Positions 1-9,037 of a stretch of 64,000 bases of DNA are shown one piece after another. Source of the stretch: Rhodobacteraceae bacterium F11138 (GTDB lineage: Bacteria; Pseudomonadota; Alphaproteobacteria; Rhodobacterales; Rhodobacteraceae); the NCBI GenBank assembly GCA_016521575.1, contig JAEKDP010000003.1, forward strand, positions 62,001-126,000. Direction: 5' to 3'. How positions within the stretch are numbered: position 1 is the stretch's first letter; every line of letters begins with the position of its first letter. The notes below the pieces were generated by a model. The model saw only the letters and a program-made list of their open reading frames with translations, ran no database searches and had not been told where the DNA came from. A program made the position numbers and the translations under genes.

Positions 1-2
1 AT

Positions 3-431
3 CTGCTGCATGACCTGCGCCGGGTCAGCCCGTTTTTCCGCCGCTATGAGGACGCCGTGATCGCGGCGGTCAATCTTCTGGTATTCGTTCTGCTGACGAC
101 AACGGCGGTTTATACCCTGTTCTTTGAAACCTACCCGGGTGTTCAGCCGGGCCTGTCCGGCTATGTGGATGCGTTGTATTTCACCGTGTCCACGCTGACG
201 ACGACGGGATACGGGGACATCACGCCGGTGACGACGGGGGGCAAGCTGTTTTCGGTTTTTGTCATGGTCGTCGGGGTCGCGCTGTTCGTGCGACTGGCGC
301 AGGCTGTGATCCAACCGTCGAAGGTGCGGTACAAATGCCCGACCTGCGGATTGCTGAAACACGATCCGGACGCCGTGCATTGCAAACATTGCGGAGAGGC
401 GCTGAACATCGAAACCGAAGGCGCGACCTGA
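3..431 (+). CDS. Two-TM potassium channel with C-terminal zinc ribbon, 5' end cut by window
   Basis: C-terminal part of an ion-channel protein of the Ion_trans_2 type. The frame is open from base 3, so the true start lies before the window; the GTG at 57 is probably internal. Counting from that GTG, a membrane helix covers about residues 4-22, the pore carries the K+ selectivity filter TTTGYGD at 48-54, and a second helix covers about 63-82. After it comes a short soluble tail with two Cys pairs (C94/C97 and C109/C112), which looks like a zinc ribbon. A K+ conduction role follows from the filter; what the ribbon does is unknown. It is followed 9 bases later by a convergent gene. Confidence 0.8.
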   Translation: MLHDLRRVSPFFRRYEDAVIAAVNLLVFVLLTTTAVYTLFFETYPGVQPGLSGYVDALYFTVSTLTTTGYGDITPVTTGGKLFSVFVMVVGVALFVRLAQAVIQPSKVRYKCPTCGLLKHDPDAVHCKHCGEALNIETEGAT

Positions 432-440
432 GCGGCGCGC

Positions 441-1307
441 TCAGAACCATTGCCCCGGCTCGATCAGCCCCAGTTTCAGCAACTGTTGCGAGCTCCATTC
501 AAAAGGAATGGAATTGCGCCAGCGAAAACTGTCTATGGAAAAGGTGGAGCCGGGGTTGCGCTTCAGCGCCTTGGCGGTGCGGAACGAACAGATCGCGGCC
601 GTCAGATTGTGATGCCAGGGGCAGGAATAGGTGTTGTATTCCTGGTCGTTGAACGTGTGATCCGGTTGCAGTCGCAGGCCCGGACGGGCGCGGAACAGCG
701 AAATGCGGTCGATCCGCCGGCTGGTCTCGGGGATGTGTTCCTCGAATCGCCAGCGCATGCCGCCGAAGAAATCCAGTTGCCGTTCGCGCGGCGAACCGGT
801 GTCGGGCGCGATGCGCGCCAGGGCGTAATATCCCGATTTGTCCAGGCAGGCATTGTCCAGCGATACGGCATCGGGAAACCGCGCCAGGTCGTCGGCATAC
901 AGATCGACCACATAGGTCAGCATGGCGTCGCGCCGCTCGCCCGCATGAAAGCTCAGCAATTCGCCGATGCTGCGGTGTTCGCGGAACGGATAGAACAGGT
1001 ATTCCGCGTTGAAACAGTAATACAGCCATGTGCCCGGCGCCGCCGCGATCACCCGGTTGACCGCATCGCAGACCGCGCCGGGCGCGGTGCAGTCATGGGT
1101 TACGCGACGGACGCGCGCGGCAAGATCGGCGGACAGCTGGAACTCGGACGGCATAAGGGCCAGAACCGACCCGAAGCCACAATCCAGGTGGTGGCGCAGG
1201 GTGCTGTCCAGCTCGTTCGGGTCCTCGGCAAAGATCAGCGCCACCGGGCCGGGTGCCAGGGCATTGCGCCCGTCTCTCAGGAAAGCGTCCAGAGAAGCGT
1301 AAGTCAT
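441..1307 (-). CDS. Glycosyltransferase-family-2-like protein (uncertain)
   Basis: 288-aa soluble protein with no signal peptide or membrane segment. The layout (N-terminal alpha/beta stretch, a central region with an NAEYLFYPF segment near 100-110, then VVDLYADDL) recalls the roseobacter proteins usually labelled glycosyltransferase family 2, but no clear DxD metal motif could be fixed, so the function is tentative. The start is the ATG at 1307; upstream in-frame starts exist at 1331 (ATG) and 1349 (TTG), but they add a low-complexity N-terminus. It is divergent from miaB and convergent with the channel gene. Confidence 0.55.
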   Translation of the reverse strand: MTYASLDAFLRDGRNALAPGPVALIFAEDPNELDSTLRHHLDCGFGSVLALMPSEFQLSADLAARVRRVTHDCTAPGAVCDAVNRVIAAAPGTWLYYCFNAEYLFYPFREHRSIGELLSFHAGERRDAMLTYVVDLYADDLARFPDAVSLDNACLDKSGYYALARIAPDTGSPRERQLDFFGGMRWRFEEHIPETSRRIDRISLFRARPGLRLQPDHTFNDQEYNTYSCPWHHNLTAAICSFRTAKALKRNPGSTFSIDSFRWRNSIPFEWSSQQLLKLGLIEPGQWF

Positions 1308-1430
1308 GCGATCCGCCCGTGCCGTGATCATTCTGGTGTCGTCTGTCAAATTCGGTTAAATGCGGGTGCATTGCAAGCCATCGCCAATCGGTCTAAGTCA
1401 GGCCGCTGATCCACCTCAAAGGCTACGCGC

Positions 1431-2759
1431 ATGACCGCCCCCAAGAAATTGTTCATCAAGACTTATGGCTGCCAGATGAATGTCTATGACAGCGAGCGCA
1501 TGGCCGAGGCTCTGGGCGGGCAGGGGTATGTCGAGACGGATTCGGCGGATGATGCCGACATGATCCTGCTGAATACTTGCCATATCCGGGAAAAGGCTGC
1601 CGAAAAGGTCTATTCCGAATTGGGCCGTTTCAAGGGGTTGAAGGCCGACAAGCCGGATCTGAAAATCGGCGTCGCGGGGTGCGTGGCCCAGGCCGAGGGC
1701 GAAGAGATCATCCGCCGTCAGCCGTTGGTCGATCTGGTGGTGGGGCCGCAAAGCTATCACCGCCTGCCCGATATGGAGGCCAAGACCCGCAAGGGTGAAA
1801 AAGCGCTGGATACGGATTTCCCCGAAGAGGACAAGTTCGAGAAACTGAAATCCCGTCCCAAGGCGGCGCGCGGGCCGACCGCCTTCCTGACCGTACAGGA
1901 AGGCTGTGACAAGTTCTGTGCCTTCTGCGTGGTGCCATATACGCGCGGGGCCGAAGTCAGCCGCCCGGCGGACCGCATCCTGACCGAGGCGCGCGATCTG
2001 GTTGATCGGGGCGTGCGTGAAATCACTCTGCTGGGGCAGAACGTCAACGCCTATCACGGGGCCGGGCCGGACGGGGACATGACGCTGGCACAGCTGATCT
2101 GGGCGCTGGACGGGATCGACGGGCTGGAGCGTATCCGGTTTACCACCAGCCATCCCAATGACATGGGCGACGATCTGATCGCGGCGCATGGGGAATGCGC
2201 CAAGCTGATGCCATATCTGCATTTGCCGGTGCAGTCGGGCAGCGACCACATCCTGAAACGCATGAACCGCAGCCACACCGCGGACAGCTATCTGCGTCTG
2301 ATCGAACGCATCCGCGCGGCGCGTCCCGATATTCTGCTGTCAGGCGATTTCATCGTCGGCTTTCCCGAAGAAACCGAAGCGGATTTCCAGGCCACGATGG
2401 ATCTGGTCGAAGAGGTCGGCTATGGCTATGCCTATTCCTTCAAATATTCGACCCGTCCCGGCACCCCGGCGGCAGAGCGCGCCCAGGTGGACGAGGATGT
2501 GAAATCCGAACGGCTGCAGCGTTTGCAGGGCCTGATCACCAGACAGCAGCGCCAGGTACAGGACGGTATGGTCGGCAAGATGGTGAATGTCCTGTTCGAA
2601 AAGCCGGGACGGTTTGACGGCCAGATGGTGGGCAAGTCGGAATATCTGCACGCGGTGCATGTGAACGACGCCGGGGCCCAGGTCGGGGATCTGTGCCCGG
2701 TGCGGATCGTCTCGTCCGGGTCAAATTCGCTTGCTGGCGAAATGGTCCGGCGGGCCTGA
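1431..2759 (+). CDS. miaB: tRNA-2-methylthio-N6-dimethylallyladenosine synthase MiaB
   Basis: Radical-SAM methylthiotransferase that adds the 2-methylthio group to i6A37 of tRNAs reading UNN codons. The 442-aa length matches the family. The N-terminal UPF0004 domain has the three cluster cysteines C14, C50 and C84; the radical-SAM motif CxxxCxxC is at C159, C163 and C166; a TRAM RNA-binding domain forms the last 65 or so residues (from [10 protein letters not shown]). An AAAGG about 10 bases before the ATG may act as the ribosome binding site. It heads a same-strand run with phoH and ybeY, as in many alphaproteobacteria. Confidence 0.97.
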   Translation: MTAPKKLFIKTYGCQMNVYDSERMAEALGGQGYVETDSADDADMILLNTCHIREKAAEKVYSELGRFKGLKADKPDLKIGVAGCVAQAEGEEIIRRQPLVDLVVGPQSYHRLPDMEAKTRKGEKALDTDFPEEDKFEKLKSRPKAARGPTAFLTVQEGCDKFCAFCVVPYTRGAEVSRPADRILTEARDLVDRGVREITLLGQNVNAYHGAGPDGDMTLAQLIWALDGIDGLERIRFTTSHPNDMGDDLIAAHGECAKLMPYLHLPVQSGSDHILKRMNRSHTADSYLRLIERIRAARPDILLSGDFIVGFPEETEADFQATMDLVEEVGYGYAYSFKYSTRPGTPAAERAQVDEDVKSERLQRLQGLITRQQRQVQDGMVGKMVNVLFEKPGRFDGQMVGKSEYLHAVHVNDAGAQVGDLCPVRIVSSGSNSLAGEMVRRA

Positions 2760-2896
2760 TCATTTGCGCGCGCTGCGGGACCCGGCAGCGGTTTTTTGTT
2801 TCAATTCCGTGAAATTCCTGCTCAGCGACTTGCGCTGGGCAGATGAACTTGGCACGCTTGGGGCAAACAGCCGGATCGGCAATACAGGAGAGCGGA

Positions 2897-3913
2897 TTGG
2901 CCACAGGCGCCCTGACCCCACCGCAGACAGAGACTGCACCGCCCGAGGTGCTGATCGAATTTCCAGACAATCGCTTGTTGATCGACCTGTGCGGTGAATA
3001 CGACCGCAATCTGGCCGATATAGAACAGAAGCTGGGTGTGCAGATCGTGCGCCGCGGCAATCAATTGTCGATCCTGGGCGACGACGACAGCCAGAAACAG
3101 GCCGCCGAAGTGTTGCAGTCGCTGTATCAGCGGCTGGAGGCCGGGCGCGACGTCGAATCCGGGGACATCGACCGAGAGCTGCGCATGGGCGGTTCGGATG
3201 CGGGCACCGGGGTGCGCGATGGCGATCAACTGGAGATGTTCAAAGGCGGGGATGTGGAAATCAAGACCCGCAAGAAGCTGGTCGAGCCCCGAACCGCCGC
3301 GCAGAAAGCCTATGTGCAATCGCTGTTCGCGAATGAACTGGCCTTTGGCATCGGCCCCGCCGGGACCGGCAAGACCTATCTGGCGGTGGCCGTCGGCGTG
3401 TCGATGTTTCTCGGCGGCCATGTGGACCGGATCATCCTGTCGCGTCCCGCGGTCGAGGCCGGTGAGCGGCTGGGCTTTCTGCCCGGCGACATGAAAGACA
3501 AGGTCGATCCATACATGCAGCCGCTGTATGATGCGTTGAACGACTTTCTGCCGGGCAAACAGCTGGGCAAGCTGATCGAAGAGAAACGTATCGAAATCGC
3601 CCCCTTGGCCTTTATGCGCGGCCGGACGCTGGCCAATGCCTTCGTGGTGCTGGACGAGGCCCAGAATGCCACCAGCATGCAGATGAAGATGTTCCTGACC
3701 CGTCTGGGCGAAGGCAGCCGCATGGTGATCACCGGCGACCGCACGCAGATCGACCTGCCGCGCGGGGTGCCGTCGGGGCTGGCGGATGCGGAACGGTTGC
3801 TGAAATCAATTCCCAAGATCAGCTTCAATTACTTTACCTCAAAGGACGTGGTGCGGCACCCGCTGGTTGCGGCCATCATCGAAGCCTATGAAACCGAGGC
3901 TCCGGTCGGGTGA
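2897..3913 (+). CDS. phoH: PhoH family ATPase (YbeZ type)
   Basis: PhoH-like P-loop ATPase, thought to work with YbeY in RNA metabolism. Walker A (GPAGTGKT) is at 153-160 and Walker B (VLDEAQ) at 251-256; a KH-like N-terminal region comes first. I place the start at the TTG at 2897 because an AGGAG sits seven bases upstream and family members begin close to here; the in-frame ATG at 2843 has no good ribosome binding site and would add 18 unlikely residues. It lies between miaB and ybeY, the usual order. Length 338 aa. Confidence 0.93.
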   Translation: MATGALTPPQTETAPPEVLIEFPDNRLLIDLCGEYDRNLADIEQKLGVQIVRRGNQLSILGDDDSQKQAAEVLQSLYQRLEAGRDVESGDIDRELRMGGSDAGTGVRDGDQLEMFKGGDVEIKTRKKLVEPRTAAQKAYVQSLFANELAFGIGPAGTGKTYLAVAVGVSMFLGGHVDRIILSRPAVEAGERLGFLPGDMKDKVDPYMQPLYDALNDFLPGKQLGKLIEEKRIEIAPLAFMRGRTLANAFVVLDEAQNATSMQMKMFLTRLGEGSRMVITGDRTQIDLPRGVPSGLADAERLLKSIPKISFNYFTSKDVVRHPLVAAIIEAYETEAPVG

Positions 3914-3967
3914 TCCCGCGCTTGCCCGTCTCTTGACCCGCTGACCGTTTTCGGTTGCAAGCGGGTC

Positions 3968-4480
3968 ATGCTCATGGAAACCGAAATAGCTGATTCCCGC
4001 TGGTTGGCGGTCGATCTGCCCGACTTGGCGCAAGATGCGGCCCTGGCGGTGCTGGCGGCGCGCAACCTGGATGCCGGGCGGTGCGAGATCGCGCTGTTGG
4101 CCTGTGACGATGCGCGGATCGCCGAACTGAACCACGCGTTTCGCGGCAAGCCCGACCCGACCAATGTACTGAGCTGGCCAAGCGAGGATCTGGCCCCGGC
4201 CACCGCCGGGACCGATCCGGCACCGCCACAGCCGGATTTCACCGGTCAGATCGTGCTGGGGGACATTGCCATCGCCTGGGACACCTGCGCGCGCGAAGCC
4301 AGCGAGGCGGGCAAACCGATCCATGACCATGTGACCCATCTGGTGGTGCACGGGGTTCTGCATCTGTTGGGTTTTGATCACGTCCGTGACCCGGACGCCA
4401 CGGTCATGCAGCGGCTTGAGGTCGAAATACTTGGCAGACTGGGCATTGATGACCCATATAGAGAGACAGGAGGGGCCTGA
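3968..4480 (+). CDS. ybeY: Endoribonuclease YbeY (rRNA maturation factor)
   Basis: Single-domain zinc-dependent endoribonuclease used in 16S rRNA 3'-end maturation and ribosome quality control. The UPF0054 signature is present, with the metal-binding histidines H128, H132 and H138 in an HGVLHLLGFDH motif. At 170 aa it is of normal length for alphaproteobacteria. Two in-frame ATGs (3968 and 3974) could start it. It sits 54 bases after phoH and 20 bases before corC, consistent with a phoH-ybeY-corC-lnt transcription unit. Confidence 0.96.
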   Translation: MLMETEIADSRWLAVDLPDLAQDAALAVLAARNLDAGRCEIALLACDDARIAELNHAFRGKPDPTNVLSWPSEDLAPATAGTDPAPPQPDFTGQIVLGDIAIAWDTCAREASEAGKPIHDHVTHLVVHGVLHLLGFDHVRDPDATVMQRLEVEILGRLGIDDPYRETGGA

Positions 4481-4500
4481 GGGTCCGAAACCGGAAGGAA

Positions 4501-5412
4501 ATGATGGGCGATTCAGACGGCGGTTCTGGCGCGGCGCACGGCGCGCGGTCTCAGGACGAAACGACGGGCGACTCCGGTGACAGTCCGGCTGACGCGGAAC
4601 ATGCAGAGCGGTCCGGGTTCTTCGGCCGCATATTCGAGGCGCTGAGTCCGGCTGAAGAGCCGCCGGCGACCGGGTTGAACGAAATGCAGAGCCAGCCAAA
4701 CGGCATGCTGAACCTGCGGCGTATGCGGGTTGAAGACGTGGCCATTCCGACAGCGGATATCGTCGCGGTGCCCGATAGCATCACGCGCGATGAACTGGTG
4801 CAGGTGTTCCGCGACAGCGGCATGACCCGGATCCCGGTCTATGACGGCACGCTGGACACGCCACGGGGGTTTGTTCATCTCAAGGATTTTGCGCTGAACC
4901 ACGGGTTCAACGGGGGCGAGGCGGAACTGGATCTGGACGCGATGCTTCGCCCGCTGCTGTTTGTCCCGCCGTCGATGCCGATTGGTGTTCTTCTGGCCAA
5001 GATGCAGACCGAACGGCGCCATATGGCGCTGGTGATCGATGAATACGGCGGCGTCGACGGCTTGCTGACCATCGAGGATCTGATCGAACAGGTGGTGGGC
5101 GAAATCGAGGACGAGCACGACACCGATGAAGATCAGTCCTGGGTCAAGGAAAAGCCGGGATGCTACAGTGCGCTGGCCAAGACCCCGCTGGATGAATTCG
5201 AGGCCGAGATCGGCCAATCCCTGACCGATCATGATGAGGTTGACGAAGAAGAAATCGACACGCTGGGCGGGCTGGTCTTCATGCTGTCCGGTCGCGTGCC
5301 TGCGCGCGGCGAGGTCGTGCTGCACCCGGACGGTCCGGAATTCGAAGTCATTGATGCCGATCCGCGCCGGATCAAGCGTTTGCGCGTGCGATTGCCGCAG
5401 TCCGAGACGTGA
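4501..5412 (+). CDS. corC: CorC/TlyC-type CBS-domain protein
   Basis: 303-aa cytosolic protein with a pair of CBS domains (about 75-190) and a C-terminal CorC_HlyC domain (about 210-295). There are no membrane helices, so it is the soluble CorC form rather than the membrane-bound CNNM-like form. It is linked to Mg2+/Co2+ homeostasis by family knowledge; the role is not shown here. A GGAAGGAA lies directly before ATGATG, so 4504 is an equally good start. The stop codon overlaps the lnt start (TGATG), suggesting translational coupling. Confidence 0.92.
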   Translation: MMGDSDGGSGAAHGARSQDETTGDSGDSPADAEHAERSGFFGRIFEALSPAEEPPATGLNEMQSQPNGMLNLRRMRVEDVAIPTADIVAVPDSITRDELVQVFRDSGMTRIPVYDGTLDTPRGFVHLKDFALNHGFNGGEAELDLDAMLRPLLFVPPSMPIGVLLAKMQTERRHMALVIDEYGGVDGLLTIEDLIEQVVGEIEDEHDTDEDQSWVKEKPGCYSALAKTPLDEFEAEIGQSLTDHDEVDEEEIDTLGGLVFMLSGRVPARGEVVLHPDGPEFEVIDADPRRIKRLRVRLPQSET

Positions 5413-6914
5413 TGTCTGCACAGGGCAGGTCGTTGGCCTGGCGCGCTGCCCAGCCCGTCGGGCTGGGTGTCCTGGCCGCGCTGGGGCTGGCTCCGTTTTT
5501 CCTGTGGTATGTGACATTGTTTGCGTTGGCGCGTCTGGGGCAGCTGCTGGTTGCCGTGCCCACGCGCCGGGCGGGGGCCTGGATTGGCTGGCTGTTCGGG
5601 TTGGGCTATTTCGGGCTGGGTCTGGTCTGGATCGTCGAGCCGTTTCTGGTCGACGTCGCGCGGCATGGCTGGATGGCGCCTTTCGCGCTGGTGTTTCTGG
5701 CGGGCGGGCTGGCACTGTTCTGGGCCGCGGCTTTCTGGTTTGCCCTGGCCCCGGATCGCGGGCCCTGGTGGCGTATCGGGATCCTGATCTGCACCTGGTC
5801 GCTGGCCGAATTCGTGCGCGCCTATGCCTTGACCGGATTTCCATGGGCGGGGTTCGCGCAGATCTGGGTCGATCACCCCGCCGCGTTGCTGTTGTCATGG
5901 GTCGGGCCGCAGGGGCTGGGGGCGATCACGCTTGCACTGGGTCTGACAGCGGGTCTGATCGCGGCGCGCGTGCTACGGGCCTGGCTGGTCGGCGCGGCGG
6001 TGGCGGTGGCGTTTGTTGCGGCCATCGGGGGCGTCATCAGCGGTGCGCCGGATGTGAAAACCACCGGCAAGACGGTCCGCATGGTGCAGCCCAACGCGCC
6101 CCAGCACCAGAAATGGGATCCCGCGATGATGCCTGTGTTCTTCGATCGCTCGATCGGCTTCACCGGCCAGACCCCGCGACCGGATCTGATCGTCTGGCCG
6201 GAAACCGCCGTGCCAACCTTGCTGGAATGGGCCGACCCTGCCTTCGAAGCCATCGCCACGGCGGCAGGCGGCATTCCCGTGGCGCTGGGGATCCAGCGCA
6301 GCGAAGGCGCGCGCAGTTATAATTCGCTGGTGTATCTGGATCCGGACGGGCAGGTCGCGGCGATCTATGACAAGCATCATCTGGTGCCGTTCGGTGAATA
6401 TTTCCCCGGCGGCGATCTGGCGGCTGGGCTGGGGCTGCGTGGGTTCGCGGCGCGCGACGGTGATGGCTATAGCGCGGGGCCGGGGCCGCAGGTTGTCGAT
6501 TTCGGCGCGTTGGGGCTGGCCTTGCCCCTGATCTGCTACGAGGCCGTCTTTCCGCAGGACGCAACCGGAACGCCGGAGCGTCCGGACTTCCTGTTGCAGA
6601 TTACGAACGACGCGTGGTTCGGCGAATATGTCGGGCCCTATCAGCATCTGGCCCAGGCGCGGATGCGTGCAATCGAGCAGGGCCTGCCCATGGTGCGGGC
6701 GGCCAATACCGGGGTGTCCGCAATGATTGACCCGCAGGGACGGCTGATTGCCAGCCTGCCGCTGGGTCAGGCCGGGTTCGTCGATGCGCCGCTGCCGGCA
6801 CCGCTGCCACCGACGCTTTATGCAAGGACCGGCGATCTGCCGGTGCTGGCCCTGTTGATTGCGGGGCTGGGTATAGGGGTGCTCAGGCAACGCCGCACAA
6901 TAAAAAGCGTATAG
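5412..6914 (+). CDS. lnt: Apolipoprotein N-acyltransferase
   Basis: Inner-membrane enzyme that adds the third acyl chain to lipoproteins. The N-terminal half has about six hydrophobic helices (to residue ~210); the second half is a nitrilase-like domain with the Glu-Lys-Cys triad E264 (WPETAVP), K321 (DKHHLVPFGEY) and C375 (LICYEAVF). A final helix is near 475-495. 500 aa is normal. The ATG at 5412 overlaps the corC stop by one base; a GTG one codon earlier is possible. It is followed by the metK riboswitch leader. Confidence 0.97.
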   Translation: MSAQGRSLAWRAAQPVGLGVLAALGLAPFFLWYVTLFALARLGQLLVAVPTRRAGAWIGWLFGLGYFGLGLVWIVEPFLVDVARHGWMAPFALVFLAGGLALFWAAAFWFALAPDRGPWWRIGILICTWSLAEFVRAYALTGFPWAGFAQIWVDHPAALLLSWVGPQGLGAITLALGLTAGLIAARVLRAWLVGAAVAVAFVAAIGGVISGAPDVKTTGKTVRMVQPNAPQHQKWDPAMMPVFFDRSIGFTGQTPRPDLIVWPETAVPTLLEWADPAFEAIATAAGGIPVALGIQRSEGARSYNSLVYLDPDGQVAAIYDKHHLVPFGEYFPGGDLAAGLGLRGFAARDGDGYSAGPGPQVVDFGALGLALPLICYEAVFPQDATGTPERPDFLLQITNDAWFGEYVGPYQHLAQARMRAIEQGLPMVRAANTGVSAMIDPQGRLIASLPLGQAGFVDAPLPAPLPPTLYARTGDLPVLALLIAGLGIGVLRQRRTIKSV

Positions 6915-6958
6915 CCGATTGACCCCGCAACTTTGCGACCTTACTTCGAAGCGGACCC

Positions 6959-7001
6959 GTCACAACGGCTTCCTGACGTGGCGGGGTTAACCTAATGGAG
7001 C
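6959..7001 (+). promoter_or_regulatory. SAM/SAH riboswitch in the metK leader
   Basis: The leader holds GTCACAACGGCTTCCTGACG followed by GTGGC and, further on, TGGAGC, matching what I remember of the SAM/SAH riboswitch class found upstream of metK in Rhodobacterales. The P1 stem would be GTCAC (6959-6963) with GTGGC (6978-6982). The GGCTTCC at 6967-6973 can pair with GGAGC at 6997-7001, forming a pseudoknot. GGAG is also the metK ribosome binding site, 10 bases before its ATG, so ligand binding should block translation. Pairing and position are seen; ligand is by family. Confidence 0.88.
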
Positions 7002-7010
7002 GTTTATTTC

Positions 7011-8192
7011 ATGTCTCGCAAGAACTATGTTTTCACCTCGGAATCCGTGTCCGAGGGCCATCCGGACAAGGTCTGTGACCGTATTTCGGATGCCGTCCTG
7101 GATGCCCTTTTGTCCGAAGAGCCCGAGGCCCGCGTGGCGGCAGAAACCTTTGCCACCACCAACCGGGTCGTGATCGGCGGAGAGGTGGGGCTGTCGGATC
7201 AGGACAAGCTGCGCGACTATATGGGGCATGTCGAGGATATCGCCCGCGCCTGCATCAAGGACATCGGATACGAGCAGGACAAGTTCCACCACGCAACCTG
7301 CGAGATTACCAACCTGCTGCACGAACAATCCGCGCATATCGCACAGGGTGTGAACGCCGCCGGCAACAAGGACGAAGGTGCCGGGGACCAGGGCATCATG
7401 TTCGGCTATGCCACCAATGAAACCTCGGCTTTGATGCCCGCGCCGATCCAGTATGCGCATGCGATCCTGCGGCGGCTGGCCGAGGTGCGCAAGGATGGCA
7501 GCGAACCGGTCCTGGGACCGGACGCCAAAAGCCAGCTTTCGGTCAAATACGAGAACGGCACGCCGGTCGGCGTCACCTCTATCGTGTTGTCGACGCAGCA
7601 TCTTGACCCGGATCTGACCAGCGATGACATCCGTGCCATCGTGGCCCCTTATATCACCGAGGTGCTGCCCGAAGCCTGGCTGAGCGAAGAGACCGAATGG
7701 CATGTCAATCCCACCGGCAAGTTCGTCATCGGTGGCCCCGATGGCGATGCCGGTCTGACCGGGCGCAAGATCATCGTGGACACCTATGGCGGTGCCGCGC
7801 CGCACGGCGGCGGCGCGTTTTCCGGCAAGGACCCGACCAAGGTGGACCGTTCGGCGGCCTATGCCGCGCGCTATCTGGCCAAGAACATCGTCGCCGCCGG
7901 GCTTGCCGACCGCGCGACCCTGCAACTGAGCTATGCCATCGGCGTGTCGCAGCCGTTGTCGATCTATGTGAACACCCATGGCACCGGCGAAGTCCCGGAC
8001 GAAGCGATCGAAAGCGCCGTGGCCCAGGTGATGGATCTTACCCCGCGCGGTATCCGCCAGCATCTGGGGCTGAACCGCCCGATCTATCAGCGTACCGCGG
8101 CCTATGGCCACTTCGGGCGCGAACCCGAGGCCGATGGCGGGTTCAGCTGGGAAAAAACCGATCTGGTGGACGCGCTCAAGGCCATCGTGTGA
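7011..8192 (+). CDS. metK: S-adenosylmethionine synthase
   Basis: Makes S-adenosylmethionine from methionine and ATP in the cytosol. 393 aa, the normal length, with the three-domain fold; recognisable signatures are the GHPDKVCD motif near residue 16, the [12 protein letters not shown] motif near 123 and the [19 protein letters not shown] motif near 265. The ribosome binding site GGAG (6997-7000) belongs to the riboswitch pseudoknot upstream, so expression is likely turned down when SAM or SAH is plentiful. Confidence 0.98.
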   Translation: MSRKNYVFTSESVSEGHPDKVCDRISDAVLDALLSEEPEARVAAETFATTNRVVIGGEVGLSDQDKLRDYMGHVEDIARACIKDIGYEQDKFHHATCEITNLLHEQSAHIAQGVNAAGNKDEGAGDQGIMFGYATNETSALMPAPIQYAHAILRRLAEVRKDGSEPVLGPDAKSQLSVKYENGTPVGVTSIVLSTQHLDPDLTSDDIRAIVAPYITEVLPEAWLSEETEWHVNPTGKFVIGGPDGDAGLTGRKIIVDTYGGAAPHGGGAFSGKDPTKVDRSAAYAARYLAKNIVAAGLADRATLQLSYAIGVSQPLSIYVNTHGTGEVPDEAIESAVAQVMDLTPRGIRQHLGLNRPIYQRTAAYGHFGREPEADGGFSWEKTDLVDALKAIV

Positions 8193-8209
8193 AGAACCCG
8201 ACTGGCCCG

Positions 8210-8238
8210 TTGCACCGGCGCGGGCCAGCGGCTACACC
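8210..8238 (+). promoter_or_regulatory. Predicted promoter for trmB, leaderless start
   Basis: TTGCAC (8210-8215), a 17-base spacer and TACACC (8233-8238) fit a sigma70-type promoter. The trmB ATG follows only 7 bases after the -10 box, so transcription would begin at or next to the ATG, and there is no Shine-Dalgarno. Inference from spacing only. Confidence 0.4.
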
Positions 8239-8245
8239 GCGCGAC

Positions 8246-8947
8246 ATGACACATCCCGAACGCCCACACCGCAATTTTTATGGCCGGTTGAAAGGCAAAA
8301 GCCTGAAGAACAGTCAGAAGACCTATCTGGATCAGGATCTGGCGACCCTGTCGCCGGGGATGGTCCGGTGGGACGAGAACCCAGAACGCACGCCGCTGGA
8401 TCTGACGGCCCTGTTCGGAGATCGGCCGGTCTGGCTGGAGATCGGGTTCGGCGGCGGAGAGCATCTGGTCCATCAGGCGGCGCGCAACGCTGATGTCGGA
8501 ATCATAGGCGCCGAACCCTATATCAACGGCGTGGCGATGTTGCTGGGCAAGATCCGGCGCGCCGGTATGGACAATCTGGCGGTGCATCCCGGCGATGCGC
8601 GCGATCTGATGGATGTTCTGCCTGCCGGTTCGATTGCGCGGGCGTTTCTGCTGTATCCCGACCCCTGGCCCAAAAAGCGCCATCACCGCCGCCGGTTCGT
8701 GACGCCTGAACATCTGGAACCGCTGCACCGGGTGCTGAAACCCGGCGCCATCCTGCGGATCGCGACCGATATTCCCGACTATGTGCGTCAGACGCTGGAA
8801 GAAGTCCCCAAAGCCGGTTTCGAATGGCTGGCCGAACGCCCGGCGGACTGGCGTCAGCCCTGGGCCGACTGGATCTCGACCCGGTATGAACAAAAGGCCC
8901 TGCGCGAAAACCGGGTGCCGCATTATCTGACCTTCAGACGTCTCTGA
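8246..8947 (+). CDS. trmB: tRNA (guanine-N7-)-methyltransferase
   Basis: SAM-dependent methyltransferase that makes m7G46 in tRNA. 233 aa; glycine-rich SAM site EIGFGGGEH near 75, the FLLYPDPWPKKRHHRRRF motif near 140 typical of TrmB, and a C-terminal SRYE-like segment (STRYEQKAL). The start is the ATG at 8246; the frame is open far upstream inside metK but that part is a shadow. No Shine-Dalgarno is seen; a promoter ends 7 bases before the ATG. Being next to metK, the source of its SAM, is the usual order in this group. Confidence 0.95.
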   Translation: MTHPERPHRNFYGRLKGKSLKNSQKTYLDQDLATLSPGMVRWDENPERTPLDLTALFGDRPVWLEIGFGGGEHLVHQAARNADVGIIGAEPYINGVAMLLGKIRRAGMDNLAVHPGDARDLMDVLPAGSIARAFLLYPDPWPKKRHHRRRFVTPEHLEPLHRVLKPGAILRIATDIPDYVRQTLEEVPKAGFEWLAERPADWRQPWADWISTRYEQKALRENRVPHYLTFRRL

Positions 8948-9037
8948 AATGATCTGCACGCGATCCGGTCACGGGTTGTGGACCCGCTCGCAGGCATCGG
9001 ATAAAGCGAAGGTCACTGATTTGAAGAAAGGCGCGCG

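Noticed and set aside
4513-5898. 461-codon minus-strand frame over corC and lnt
   Set aside because: Rich in Arg/Pro/Gln, no motif, antisense to two clear genes.
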